The translations under genes were made by a program, and so were the position numbers. A model generated the notes under the pieces. The model saw nothing but the letters and a program-made list of their open reading frames with translations. It was not told the origin of the DNA and did no database searches. From assembly GCA_037445635.1 (NCBI GenBank), contig JBBIKC010000002.1, positions 62,001 through 126,000 on the forward strand: 64,000 nt of DNA, given 5' to 3'. The stretch is from JBFMCC01 sp037445635. Its GTDB lineage: Bacteria > Chloroflexota > Anaerolineae > Anaerolineales > Villigracilaceae. Position 1 is the first letter of the stretch; the number at the start of each line of letters is the position of its first letter. This document shows positions 7,749-15,766 of this stretch, in pieces.

Positions 7749-9230
7749 TCAGGAGAAAATCTGCCGCGTTTCTTTCCCGTCCGGGCCGCGCCCTGCCAGT
7801 TCGACGACCATCTCGCCCAGCCGTTCCACGGCGCGCTCGATGGGAAGGTTCCACGCCGCGGCGTTCAAGCGGATGAAATTGTAGAACTGATTGGTAGGAG
7901 AAAAGAGGTAGCCGGGCGTGAGAGTGATTGCGCCCTGCAGGGCAAGCGAATAGAGTTCGAGCGAATCCACGTTCTCGGGCAACTGCACCCAGAGCACATA
8001 TCCGCCGGAGGGCCGGGTGACGCGCGTTCCGGAGGGGAAAGTGCGCGTCACGGCCTGCGAAAGCATGGCCACATTGCTCGCGTATTCACGCCGGATACGG
8101 CGCAGTTGATGATCATAGCCGCCGCTTTCCATGAACTGGGCAATGGCCAGTTGCGGAAGCGTGGCTGTCGCGGCGCTCAAGGTGAATTTCAGCCACTCCA
8201 CGGCGTTCTTGTATCGCCCCGGCGCGACCCAACCCACGCGCAATGACGGGCTGATGTCCTTCGAGAACGAGGAGCACAGCATGACCAATCCCTTTTTGTC
8301 GAAAGCCTTGGTCACGAGCGGGCGTTTTTCCGTAAAATAGATCTCGCCCGAAACGTCGTTGTCAATCAACGGGATGTCGTAACGCGTCAGCAGTTCGACC
8401 AGTTCCCTCTTTTTCTCGTCGGGAATGCAGCTGCCGAGCGGATTGCTGAAATTCGAAATGGTCAGCACGGCTTTGATGGGATTGTGTTCGATGGCGAATT
8501 GCAGGGCGTCCAGGCTGATGCCCTCGCGCGGGTTGGTTGGGATTTCCAGAGCCCTCAAGCCGTTGACTTCCAATAGTTGCAGTGTGCCGAAATACATCGG
8601 CGACTCGATGGCCACGATGTCGCCGGGCTTGCAGACCGCGTGCAGGCACAGGTCAATGGCTTCGGTGCCGCCCGACGTGATGACGATGTCGTTGGGAGAC
8701 AACTGGCATCCGCTGCTCACGGCGTGTCTTGCAATCTGGACGCGCAGGTCTCCCACGCCCGGCAGAAACTGATACTGGTGCGTGATCTTGCTGGCTTTGC
8801 GCGCCAGCCCTGCCAGGATGCGGTTGATGCGTTGAGTGGGGAGCAGTTCCAGGTTGGGCATGGCCGCGCCGAGTTGAGCCAGGCCGGGGTTGAGCGTGTC
8901 GCGCATGACCATCATCACCAGGTCGTGCAGGTTGATGTGACTTGGGTCGAGGCCCGGCGAGGAACTTTCTGGTTCGGGGAGATGGATCGCCGCGGGCCGG
9001 CAGACATAATATCCGGACTGTGGGCGCGCTTCGATCAACCCGCGGCTTTCGAGAAGCAGATAGGCCTGCAATACGGAACTGATGCTCACTCCTTTTTGCA
9101 GGCTCATTTGCCGTACGGAGGGGATGCGATCGCCGGGCCGGTATGTCCCTTTTTCGATCAGTTGCCTGATCTGACTTGCGATCTGTTCATATCGAAATAA
9201 TTCACGCTTTCGGGATTTCTGTTTGGGCAT
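7749..9230 (-). CDS. MocR-type regulator: GntR helix-turn-helix fused to aminotransferase-like domain
   Basis: 493 aa from the ATG at 9230, chosen because GAGG lies eight bases upstream; the frame is open further 5' but without support. N-terminal GntR winged helix (about 8-75; VRQMSLQKGVSISSVLQAYL is the recognition region). The rest is a fold-type I PLP domain with the lysine in SSFSKDISPSLRVGWV. Such proteins (PdxR, GabR, TauR) are usually regulators sensing PLP or an amino compound. It is divergent from a DUF2917 gene, and the intergenic region holds repeated TACAGTTG sites and an 18-bp palindrome likely to be its operator. Confidence 0.9.
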   Translation of the reverse strand: MPKQKSRKRELFRYEQIASQIRQLIEKGTYRPGDRIPSVRQMSLQKGVSISSVLQAYLLLESRGLIEARPQSGYYVCRPAAIHLPEPESSSPGLDPSHINLHDLVMMVMRDTLNPGLAQLGAAMPNLELLPTQRINRILAGLARKASKITHQYQFLPGVGDLRVQIARHAVSSGCQLSPNDIVITSGGTEAIDLCLHAVCKPGDIVAIESPMYFGTLQLLEVNGLRALEIPTNPREGISLDALQFAIEHNPIKAVLTISNFSNPLGSCIPDEKKRELVELLTRYDIPLIDNDVSGEIYFTEKRPLVTKAFDKKGLVMLCSSFSKDISPSLRVGWVAPGRYKNAVEWLKFTLSAATATLPQLAIAQFMESGGYDHQLRRIRREYASNVAMLSQAVTRTFPSGTRVTRPSGGYVLWVQLPENVDSLELYSLALQGAITLTPGYLFSPTNQFYNFIRLNAAAWNLPIERAVERLGEMVVELAGRGPDGKETRQIFS

Positions 9231-9252
9231 GGCGCCGCCTCGGAACTGGGAG

Positions 9253-9293
9253 TACAGTTGCAGGCCAATTCGAGCGATACAGTTGATTGTATC
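9253..9293. promoter_or_regulatory. Putative MocR operator: direct and inverted repeats
   Basis: TACAGTTG occurs at 9253-9260 and 9278-9285, a 25-bp periodicity. The second copy is embedded in the palindrome GATACA-N6-TGTATC (9276-9293). MocR regulators are known to bind direct or mixed repeats in divergent intergenic regions. Assignment is inferred from position. Confidence 0.5.
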
Positions 9294-9402
9294 AGAAATT
9301 GTTATGGTTACAATTCGATTTGGGTGCATCTGTATTTATTTTCGCTTTTGAGGAAAATATAGGTGAGTGCACCGGTCGTGGAACAAAGATAGGAGCAGTG
9401 TC

Positions 9403-9651
9403 ATGAACCTGAGACTTGATCCAAAGACAAATTGCAGTTTCCACATCCACAATGGCACGGTACATCACCTGCAGGGGATAAAACCCGGCATGACCGTGAC
9501 CTGCGAGCAGGGCATCGTCTGGCTGACCGAGTCCAACGATATGCAGGATTACATGCTCAAGCCGGGCCGCAGCCTCGTGATCCGCCAGCGCGGCGAGGTG
9601 GTCATCGAGGCGTTGAGTGATGCCGCTGTGACCATCATCTCTCCGAACTAA
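9403..9651 (+). CDS. DUF2917 domain protein
   Basis: 82 aa. The pattern of a Cys followed by G-I-V-W-L-T-E-S, then D-Y-x-L-x-x-G, and a C-terminal VVIEAL-DA-V stretch matches DUF2917, a small cupin-like fold of unknown function. The ATG at 9403 is chosen because AGGAG lies seven bases upstream; the frame is open to 9367. It faces the MocR gene across a shared regulatory region and is followed by a strong terminator, so it is probably a single-gene target of that regulator. Confidence 0.8.
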   Translation: MNLRLDPKTNCSFHIHNGTVHHLQGIKPGMTVTCEQGIVWLTESNDMQDYMLKPGRSLVIRQRGEVVIEALSDAAVTIISPN

Positions 9652-9682
9652 AGTACAACGGGGGCAACTCCCCTCCGAATTA

Positions 9683-9720
9683 GGGCTCCAGGACGGACAT
9701 CCTGGAGCCCTTCTTTTTCT
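9683..9720 (+). terminator. Terminator after the DUF2917 gene
   Basis: Stem GGGCTCCAGGA/TCCTGGAGCCC (9683-9710) followed by TTCTTTTTCTT. Confidence 0.9.
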
Positions 9721-9726
9721 TGAGGG

Positions 9727-9732
9727 TATAAT
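9727..9732 (+). promoter_or_regulatory. -10 box of the cysteine desulfurase gene, near-leaderless
   Basis: Perfect TATAAT ending 10 bases before the ATG at 9743. Transcription would begin only a few bases before the start codon and there is no Shine-Dalgarno. No convincing -35 is seen. Confidence 0.5.
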
Positions 9733-9742
9733 CGGTTCACTT

Positions 9743-10903
9743 ATGACCGACCTGATTTATCTCGACTATGCCGCCACCACGCCTGTGGACTCGCGCGTGT
9801 TCGGTGCGATGACACCATACTTCGGCGTGTCTTTCGGGAACCCGTCGTCTGTCCACCGTTATGGACAGAAAGCCGAGGCCGCGGTCGACTCCGCACGCGA
9901 GACAGTCGCCTCTGTGTTGAAATGCCGCCCCGACGAAATTGTGTTCACATCCTGCGGCTCTGAGGCGGACAATCTCGCTTTGCGCGGCGCGATGCTGGCA
10001 GGACGCGGGAATGGCCGCACCTGGCTGTTGACCTCGCGCGCCGAACATCACGCGGTCAGCAAGACCGCCGAGCAGTTGGAGAAGTATCACGACATTCAGG
10101 TCGAATGGCTTCCTGTAGATACATACGGTATGGTCACGCCTGAAACCATGCGCGCCGCGGTTTGCGACGCGACCGCGCTGGCTTCGGTCATGCTTGCCAA
10201 TAACGAGATTGGCACCCTCAACCCTGTTGCCGAATTGGCCGCCATTTGCCGCGAGCGCGGCATTCTCTTCCACACCGACGCGGTGCAGGCCGCGGCATAC
10301 CTCGATATAGATGTGCAAAGACTTGGCGTGGACATGCTCTCGCTCGGCGCGCACAAACTTTACGGGCCTAAAGGAATCGGCGCGCTGTATGTCCGCAACG
10401 GGACTCGACTTGTCCCGTGCTTGACAGGCGGCGGGCAGGAGTTCGGCCTGCGCGCGGGGACGCAGAACGTGCCATACATCGTCGGTTTTGCAGAGGCCAT
10501 GCGATTGGCGAAAGAAGAGCGCGAAGAGCGCGTCGCGCACGTCAAGCCGTTGCGCGACCAGATCATCGGCCGCGTGCTCGAAGAGATCCCCGCTTCGAAG
10601 CTCACGGGTCATCCTGAAAACCGGTTGCCGAATCATGCCTCGTTTGTCTTCAAGGATGTGGACGGCAACCTGCTCCTGCAGCTGCTCGACGCGGCGGGCT
10701 TTGCCTGTTCGTCGGGGTCCGCCTGCAAGACCGGAAATCCAGAACCGAGTGAAGTGATCACATCCATCGGTTTGCCGCGCGAGTGGGCCCTCGGCTCGTT
10801 GCGCGTTACGCTTGGTATGCGTACTTCTGCTGAACAGATCGAATTATTTTTGAAAACCCTTCCTTCTTTGGTCGAAAAAGCCCGCCGCCTCTCGACCAGT
10901 TAG
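9743..10903 (+). CDS. Cysteine desulfurase (IscS/NifS family)
   Basis: PLP enzyme converting cysteine to alanine and delivering persulfide sulfur. 386 aa. PLP lysine is K205 in SLGAHKLYG; the H104 region (EHHAVSK) stacks on PLP; the catalytic cysteine is C328 in CSSGSACKTGNPEPS, a group I (IscS/NifS-like) loop. The 13-base spacing to mnmA suggests its main job here is to supply sulfur for tRNA 2-thiolation, though Fe-S cluster supply is also possible. No scaffold (iscU) gene is nearby. Confidence 0.93.
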   Translation: MTDLIYLDYAATTPVDSRVFGAMTPYFGVSFGNPSSVHRYGQKAEAAVDSARETVASVLKCRPDEIVFTSCGSEADNLALRGAMLAGRGNGRTWLLTSRAEHHAVSKTAEQLEKYHDIQVEWLPVDTYGMVTPETMRAAVCDATALASVMLANNEIGTLNPVAELAAICRERGILFHTDAVQAAAYLDIDVQRLGVDMLSLGAHKLYGPKGIGALYVRNGTRLVPCLTGGGQEFGLRAGTQNVPYIVGFAEAMRLAKEEREERVAHVKPLRDQIIGRVLEEIPASKLTGHPENRLPNHASFVFKDVDGNLLLQLLDAAGFACSSGSACKTGNPEPSEVITSIGLPREWALGSLRVTLGMRTSAEQIELFLKTLPSLVEKARRLSTS

Positions 10904-10916
10904 ACCAGTAGACCAA

Positions 10917-11978
10917 ATGACTAAAGTAGTCGTTGCCATGTCCGGCGGTGTCGATTCTTCCGTCGCCGCGGCCCTGCTCAAACAACAGGGTTATGAAGTG
11001 ATTGGCATGATGTTGCGGCTGTGGTCCGAACCCGGCAAGGAAGATTCCAATCGTTGTTGCACGCCCGACTCGATGGCGCAGGCGCGCCGCGTCGCGGCCA
11101 GACTGGATATTCCCTTTTACGTCATTGACGCCAAAGACGTTTTCCACAAGACCGTTGTGGAGTATTTTCTGGACGGCTACGCCTCGGGCGCGACCCCCAA
11201 CCCGTGTCTCGTTTGTAATCGTTCCATCCGCTGGGAGTTTCTCCTGAACCACGCCCTGGCCCTCGACGCGGACTTCATGGCAACGGGACATTATGCGCGG
11301 AAGATGAAAGATGAAAGGGGAAAGATGAAATTGCTTCGCGCGGTAGATTCGGCCAAGGATCAATCTTATGTGTTGCATGTGCTGACTCAAGAAAAACTAC
11401 AGCGCGCTTTGTTTCCTGTTGGCGATTATCCAAAAACAGAAATTCGTCAAATTGCCGAATCGTTCGGTTTGCCGACCGCCTCCCGTAAGGACAGTCAGGA
11501 CTTGTGTTTCCTCGCGGGCGACGATTATCGAAACTTTCTTGCGCGCAACGCCCCGCAGATCAACAGGCCGGGGCCAATCATCGGTCGCGCGGGCAAGGTG
11601 CTTGGCCGGCACAATGGACTGGCGAACTATACCATCGGCCAGCGCAAGGGACTGGGGATTGCTTCGCCTGTTCCGCTTTATGTGCTTGGAAAAGACGCGG
11701 CGGCCAATGCGCTGGTCGTTGGTGTAGAAGATGAACTTGGCGTGCGCGACTTGACTGCCAGGGATGTCAACTGGATCGGTGGGGGGGCGCCGTCCGCGGC
11801 GTTCCGCGCCGAGGTCAAGATCCGCTACACGGCGCGGCCGGTTCGAGCGGAGGTGACGCCTCTAAACGGCGGGCAGGCCCGGGTCCGGTTCGATGCGCCC
11901 GTGCGGGATGCGACGCCGGGTCAAGCGGCGGTTTTCTATGTCGAGGATGAAGTCCTCGGCGGAGGAACCATCGCCTAG
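10917..11978 (+). CDS. mnmA: tRNA-specific 2-thiouridylase MnmA
   Basis: Makes 2-thiouridine at wobble position 34 of Lys, Glu and Gln tRNAs, using ATP and persulfide sulfur. 353 aa. PP-loop SGGVDSS at 9-15, first catalytic cysteine C97 in NPCLVCN, second C197 in KDSQDLCFLAG, which forms the persulfide/disulfide partner. The C-terminal beta-barrel is complete. It follows the desulfurase gene by 13 bases, presumably as one operon. Confidence 0.95.
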   Translation: MTKVVVAMSGGVDSSVAAALLKQQGYEVIGMMLRLWSEPGKEDSNRCCTPDSMAQARRVAARLDIPFYVIDAKDVFHKTVVEYFLDGYASGATPNPCLVCNRSIRWEFLLNHALALDADFMATGHYARKMKDERGKMKLLRAVDSAKDQSYVLHVLTQEKLQRALFPVGDYPKTEIRQIAESFGLPTASRKDSQDLCFLAGDDYRNFLARNAPQINRPGPIIGRAGKVLGRHNGLANYTIGQRKGLGIASPVPLYVLGKDAAANALVVGVEDELGVRDLTARDVNWIGGGAPSAAFRAEVKIRYTARPVRAEVTPLNGGQARVRFDAPVRDATPGQAAVFYVEDEVLGGGTIA

Positions 11979-12061
11979 AATTGCGTGTAGCCAGAATAAC
12001 CCGCTTCAGTGTTTTGCAAGCCATTTCGTGGATCACGAGCAAAACTGATCACTGCTATCCA

Positions 12062-12346
12062 ATGACTATTCCTGCCCTCCTCTTCGCTCTTCTCCTTGCT
12101 TTGCTCATCGGCGCGCTCTTCCACTTGTGGCGCGGCGGTGGCGGCGGGAAGCTGCTGTTGTTTCTTGTATTGAGCGCGGCCGGTTTCGCGGCGGGACATT
12201 TCCTCGCGGTCTGGCGCGGCTGGTCGCTCCTGCGCGTCGGTTCGCTGGAAGTTGGGGTGGCGGCATTGGGGAGTTTGTTGTTTCTGGCTGTCGGCGAATG
12301 GCTCAGCCTGGTGAATGTAACGCCGCCCGACGATTCTCAGGTATAA
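12062..12346 (+). CDS. Small membrane protein, unknown function
   Basis: 94 aa with three hydrophobic segments (about residues 4-22, 30-50 and 62-82) separated by Gly/Arg-rich loops. No family is recognised. The ATG at 12062 gives a compact N-terminal membrane segment; there is no clear Shine-Dalgarno, and an upstream ATG at 11981 is in frame. It lies 83 bases after mnmA and 27 bases before dedA, whose -10 box overlaps its end. Confidence 0.55.
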   Translation: MTIPALLFALLLALLIGALFHLWRGGGGGKLLLFLVLSAAGFAAGHFLAVWRGWSLLRVGSLEVGVAALGSLLFLAVGEWLSLVNVTPPDDSQV

Positions 12347-12347
12347 T
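12342..12347 (+). promoter_or_regulatory. -10 box of the DedA gene
   Basis: TATAAT overlapping the stop codon of the small membrane protein gene, 26 bases before the DedA ATG, which has its own GGAG. Confidence 0.4.
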
Positions 12348-12373
12348 CGCCGTCTGCAACTCACGGAGAAACC

Positions 12374-13024
12374 ATGGAATTTGTAACCTATCTGATTGAC
12401 CTTTTCCTTCACCTCGACGAATACCTGGCCCAGATCATCAGCCAGTACGGCGTATGGACGTATGCCATCCTGTTCTTCGTTATCTTCATGGAGACGGGCT
12501 TTGTCGTCACACCCTTTCTGCCGGGCGATTCATTGCTGTTCGCGGCGGGGACGTTTGCCGCGCTCGGTTCGCTCAACGTATGGCTTCTCGCGTTCCTGCT
12601 GATTGTGGCTGCCGTTTTGGGTGACACTGTCAACTATTGGATCGGTCATTACCTCGGCGACCGCGCCTACAACATCAAGTGGATTAAGAGGGAATACCTC
12701 GACAAGACTCACGCCTTCTTCGAGAAGCATGGCGGCAAGACCATTTTCCTGGCGCGCTTCGTCCCTATCGTGCGCACCTTCGCTCCATTCGTGGCTGGCA
12801 TCGGGCGTATGTCCTACGGTTTTTTCTTTCGCTGGAATGTGATCGGCGGAATCACGTGGGTGGCGTTGTTCACGTTCGCGGGCTACTTCTTTGGAAATAT
12901 TCCATTTGTAAAAAAGAATTTCGAGTTTGTGATTGTCGCCATCATCCTGATCTCGGTCCTGCCGATGGTGTACGAGTGGCTGAAGGCGCGTCGCGAAAGT
13001 AAGCGGGTCGAAGCTGAAGCGTAA
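12374..13024 (+). CDS. DedA family membrane protein
   Basis: 216 aa, VTT/SNARE-associated domain (PF09335), a family that includes lipid scramblases and flippases recycling undecaprenyl phosphate or phospholipids. Visible signatures are the acidic E in FMETGFVVTPFLPGDSLLF and the amphipathic FLARFVPIVRTFAPFVAGIGRM segment with its functional arginines. Five or more hydrophobic segments. ATG at 12374 behind GGAG. The substrate cannot be told from sequence. Confidence 0.9.
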   Translation: MEFVTYLIDLFLHLDEYLAQIISQYGVWTYAILFFVIFMETGFVVTPFLPGDSLLFAAGTFAALGSLNVWLLAFLLIVAAVLGDTVNYWIGHYLGDRAYNIKWIKREYLDKTHAFFEKHGGKTIFLARFVPIVRTFAPFVAGIGRMSYGFFFRWNVIGGITWVALFTFAGYFFGNIPFVKKNFEFVIVAIILISVLPMVYEWLKARRESKRVEAEA

Positions 13025-13030
13025 ATGCAG

Positions 13031-13060
13031 CGGCGGGTCGAAAGGCCCGCCGGTTGTTTT
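13031..13060 (+). terminator. Terminator of the DedA gene
   Basis: GGCGGG/CCCGCC stem (13032-13051) followed by TTGTTTT. Confidence 0.8.
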
Positions 13061-13069
13061 ATTGGAGAA

Positions 13070-13097
13070 AGAAAGGGGCGAGTCAACGACTCGCCCC
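13070..13097 (-). terminator. Terminator of the penicillin acylase family gene
   Basis: GGGGCGAGTC (13075-13084) and GACTCGCCCC (13088-13097) form a 10-bp stem with a three-base loop; the minus strand continues TTTCTTTC. Confidence 0.8.
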
Positions 13098-13111
13098 AGG
13101 CGATTGGGGGA

Positions 13112-15667
13112 TTACGGCATAAGCCGCAGACGGCCTTCCGCGTTGCTGACCACGGCCTGCTGATTCCATAACATCGGATAGTACTGGCCCGTGGACCACA
13201 GCGGGGCCATGTCAATGTAATGGGGATGATAGGCGTGTCCCGATTGCCCTGTGGTATGGACGGTGACCGAATTCCGCAGGTCGCCCAGGTCCACGATCAT
13301 GCGCATGGATGGGAGCCAGTCCACCGCGAAGCCGACGCCCACATCCCAGCCTGTGGCGTTGACGATGCTTTGTCCGCCGCCTGTTTCGAACGGTCCGCGG
13401 TTGAATAACGACTCGATGGGGCCAACGCCCGATTCGCCCAGTGTCCCGTTGCGGAAGGTAGCGGTGTGTAGTTCGCCCCAGCGCGGCCATTTGGCGGGGT
13501 CTTTGCCGTATTCCTTCTCGAGTTGTTCTACGGTTTCGACCAGCGAGGCGATATAGATATCGTCGCGGGTTTCGACGACCTCGGCGGAATCCTTATCGTC
13601 CCAGAAGAAATCGGTGGGCGATTCGATCAGGCGGCGCATCACTTCGAAATTCCTGTCACCGCCAGACGCGGCGTAGCGTTCGGGCAGATCGTCATTGAGC
13701 GTATTTTGTACGAGGTTCCACCAGAACCATTGATAGACCGCCGCGGCCTGTGAGTCAGCCGTACATTGGAAATCCCACTTCTGCATCAGGTCGAGCGCGT
13801 AAGCCTGGTTGGGGGTATCGGCCTTGAAATCAATTTCATTCCAGACGGGCAGGAGCGCCTGCGCGCCCAAATCCGTCGAGTCCATCTGCATGGACTGGAT
13901 GTAGGCGATGTCAATCTTGCCCGGCGCGTTTTCGATCATGTCCACGATGCGCTGGGCGCGGTAACCGTAGTCCCAATCCGCGGTGACGATGTAAGGATAT
14001 TCGCGCGGGTGCACCTGGTTATTGGCAGTGACGATGTAGCCCTCGGCAGGGTTGAAGGTGTAGGGCAGTTCCTCGAAGGGGATGAAACCCGTCCATTCGT
14101 ACTCGTCCGTCCAACCGGGGACGGGGAAGCGGCCGTCGCCGCCGGCGCGGATGGGAATGTCGCCGGGCATCTGGTAGCCGATGTTGCCGTCCGTGTCCGC
14201 GTATAACAAATTTTGTGCGGGCACGTGGAAGTTTCTGGCGGCCTCGCGGAAGTCGTCCCAGTTTTCGGCCTTGTTGAATCCCCAGATGGCCTCGAACGGC
14301 GAAGAGGGCGTGAGCGCGGTCCATGCCAGCGCGATGACGTATTGCTCGGGCAGTTCGACCCCCGCCCGTTCGCGGAACGGGACGAACTCCTTATCTTTCG
14401 GGTCGCCCGCATCCTTGACCGGGCCGTAGGTATCCGAAATGACCGGGCCGTGGCGCGTCAGGCGAACGGTGATTTCGACGGGCTCGCCCCCAACGACCCT
14501 GATTGTTTCCGTGCGCGTCTCGAAGTCCACCCATGTGCCGTTGACCTCGTACTGGTTCGGGTTTTCGGGCTTGACTCTTTCGATGAACAAATCCATCACA
14601 TCGGGGCCGACGTTTGTGAAGCCCCAGGCGATGCGATCGTTGTGGCCAATGATCACGCCGGGCACGCCCGCGAACGAGAAACCTGCTACGTTAATCGTAC
14701 AGGCGTCGCTCTTGGGCATACATTGCAAGTCCACTTGATACCAGATGGAGGGCATCTGAATGCCGAGGTGCGGGTCGTTGGCGAGCAGGGGCATGCCCGT
14801 GCTGGTGAGACGCCCGGAGACCGCCCACGAGTTGGAGCCGACGCCGTCGCCCAGCGGGCCGAGGAGTCCTTCCAGCAGGGAAACGTTCCGTTCAACGGAA
14901 TCAAACGAAACGTCGGAAAGAACCGAGAGGTCTGCAGAGGTTTGCGGCCCACCCGCGCCGTCTCCGATCTGGTTGACAATGACGGGATGATCGTCGGGAT
15001 AAGGCGGAAAGAGTTGATCCACCTGTTCGGGCGCGAGGGTCTTGAGCAGGATAGCGCGCTCGATCTCCTCATCCATGTTGCCGCGCAGATCCCAGGCCAT
15101 GGCCTTGCCCCAGGTAAGACTATTGACCGGCGTCCACGGTTCGACCTTGTAATCGGGGCTGAGCAGACCGAGGATGCCGTATTCCAGGCTGAGCGCGGTG
15201 CCGTCGTGATCCTTCAGATAAGCGTTCACGCCATCGGTGTAGGCTTGCAAGATGGCTTTCGACTCAGGCCCCATTTGCTCCCATTCTGCCTCGGCGGTGA
15301 CGCGCCAGCCGAGCGTGCGCAGGAAGGCGTCGGTCTCCACCTGTCCCTCGCCGAACATCTCCGAAAGCGTGCCCGAACCGATGTGCCGCCAGACGTCCAT
15401 CTGCCAGAAACGTTCCTGCGCGTGGACGTAGCCCTGCGCGAAGAACAGGTCGTGCTGGGTGGCGGCGTAGATGTGCGGGATGCCCATGGAATCGCGGATC
15501 ACGTCCACGGGGCCGTCCAGCCCTTCGACTCGAATCTCTCCGTCAATCTGCGGATAGGATTTGGGCGCGGTCGTCTTAACCCACAAATTCCCGCCCACAG
15601 GCAAAATGATGGCGAGCGCGAGAATAACGCTGACGGTGATCGTCAGCGCGCGGCGAAACTTGGACAT
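13112..15667 (-). CDS. Penicillin acylase family (Ntn) hydrolase, exported
   Basis: N-terminal-nucleophile amidase (peptidase family S45). 851 aa with an N-terminal signal or anchor (about residues 8-28). The alpha-chain region includes the FAQGYVHAQERFWQMD motif. The autocatalytic cleavage site is GSNSW, with the predicted nucleophile Ser278 opening the beta chain. The later MPLLANDPHLG segment is also conserved. Family members hydrolyse amide bonds in penicillins, acyl-homoserine lactones or cyclic lipopeptides; the substrate here is unknown. It is a single gene between terminators. Confidence 0.9.
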   Translation of the reverse strand: MSKFRRALTITVSVILALAIILPVGGNLWVKTTAPKSYPQIDGEIRVEGLDGPVDVIRDSMGIPHIYAATQHDLFFAQGYVHAQERFWQMDVWRHIGSGTLSEMFGEGQVETDAFLRTLGWRVTAEAEWEQMGPESKAILQAYTDGVNAYLKDHDGTALSLEYGILGLLSPDYKVEPWTPVNSLTWGKAMAWDLRGNMDEEIERAILLKTLAPEQVDQLFPPYPDDHPVIVNQIGDGAGGPQTSADLSVLSDVSFDSVERNVSLLEGLLGPLGDGVGSNSWAVSGRLTSTGMPLLANDPHLGIQMPSIWYQVDLQCMPKSDACTINVAGFSFAGVPGVIIGHNDRIAWGFTNVGPDVMDLFIERVKPENPNQYEVNGTWVDFETRTETIRVVGGEPVEITVRLTRHGPVISDTYGPVKDAGDPKDKEFVPFRERAGVELPEQYVIALAWTALTPSSPFEAIWGFNKAENWDDFREAARNFHVPAQNLLYADTDGNIGYQMPGDIPIRAGGDGRFPVPGWTDEYEWTGFIPFEELPYTFNPAEGYIVTANNQVHPREYPYIVTADWDYGYRAQRIVDMIENAPGKIDIAYIQSMQMDSTDLGAQALLPVWNEIDFKADTPNQAYALDLMQKWDFQCTADSQAAAVYQWFWWNLVQNTLNDDLPERYAASGGDRNFEVMRRLIESPTDFFWDDKDSAEVVETRDDIYIASLVETVEQLEKEYGKDPAKWPRWGELHTATFRNGTLGESGVGPIESLFNRGPFETGGGQSIVNATGWDVGVGFAVDWLPSMRMIVDLGDLRNSVTVHTTGQSGHAYHPHYIDMAPLWSTGQYYPMLWNQQAVVSNAEGRLRLMP

Positions 15668-15753
15668 GTCTCCTCCAATTTTGGAAATGATTTTCAGACA
15701 TCTCAGGCTTTAACCCTGAACGGGTCACAGAAGTTTCATCGAGCCCAACCGAG

Positions 15754-15759
15754 TATAAT
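15754..15759 (+). promoter_or_regulatory. -10 box giving a leaderless transcript
   Basis: TATAAT ending seven bases before the ATG at 15767. Transcription would begin at or next to the start codon. Confidence 0.5.
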
Positions 15760-15766
15760 TCCATTC

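Noticed and set aside
14213..15766. N-terminal 518 codons of the long frame that ends at 17302
   Set aside because: Antisense to the penicillin acylase family gene. The real gene starts at 15767, where the membrane domain and a -10 box begin.
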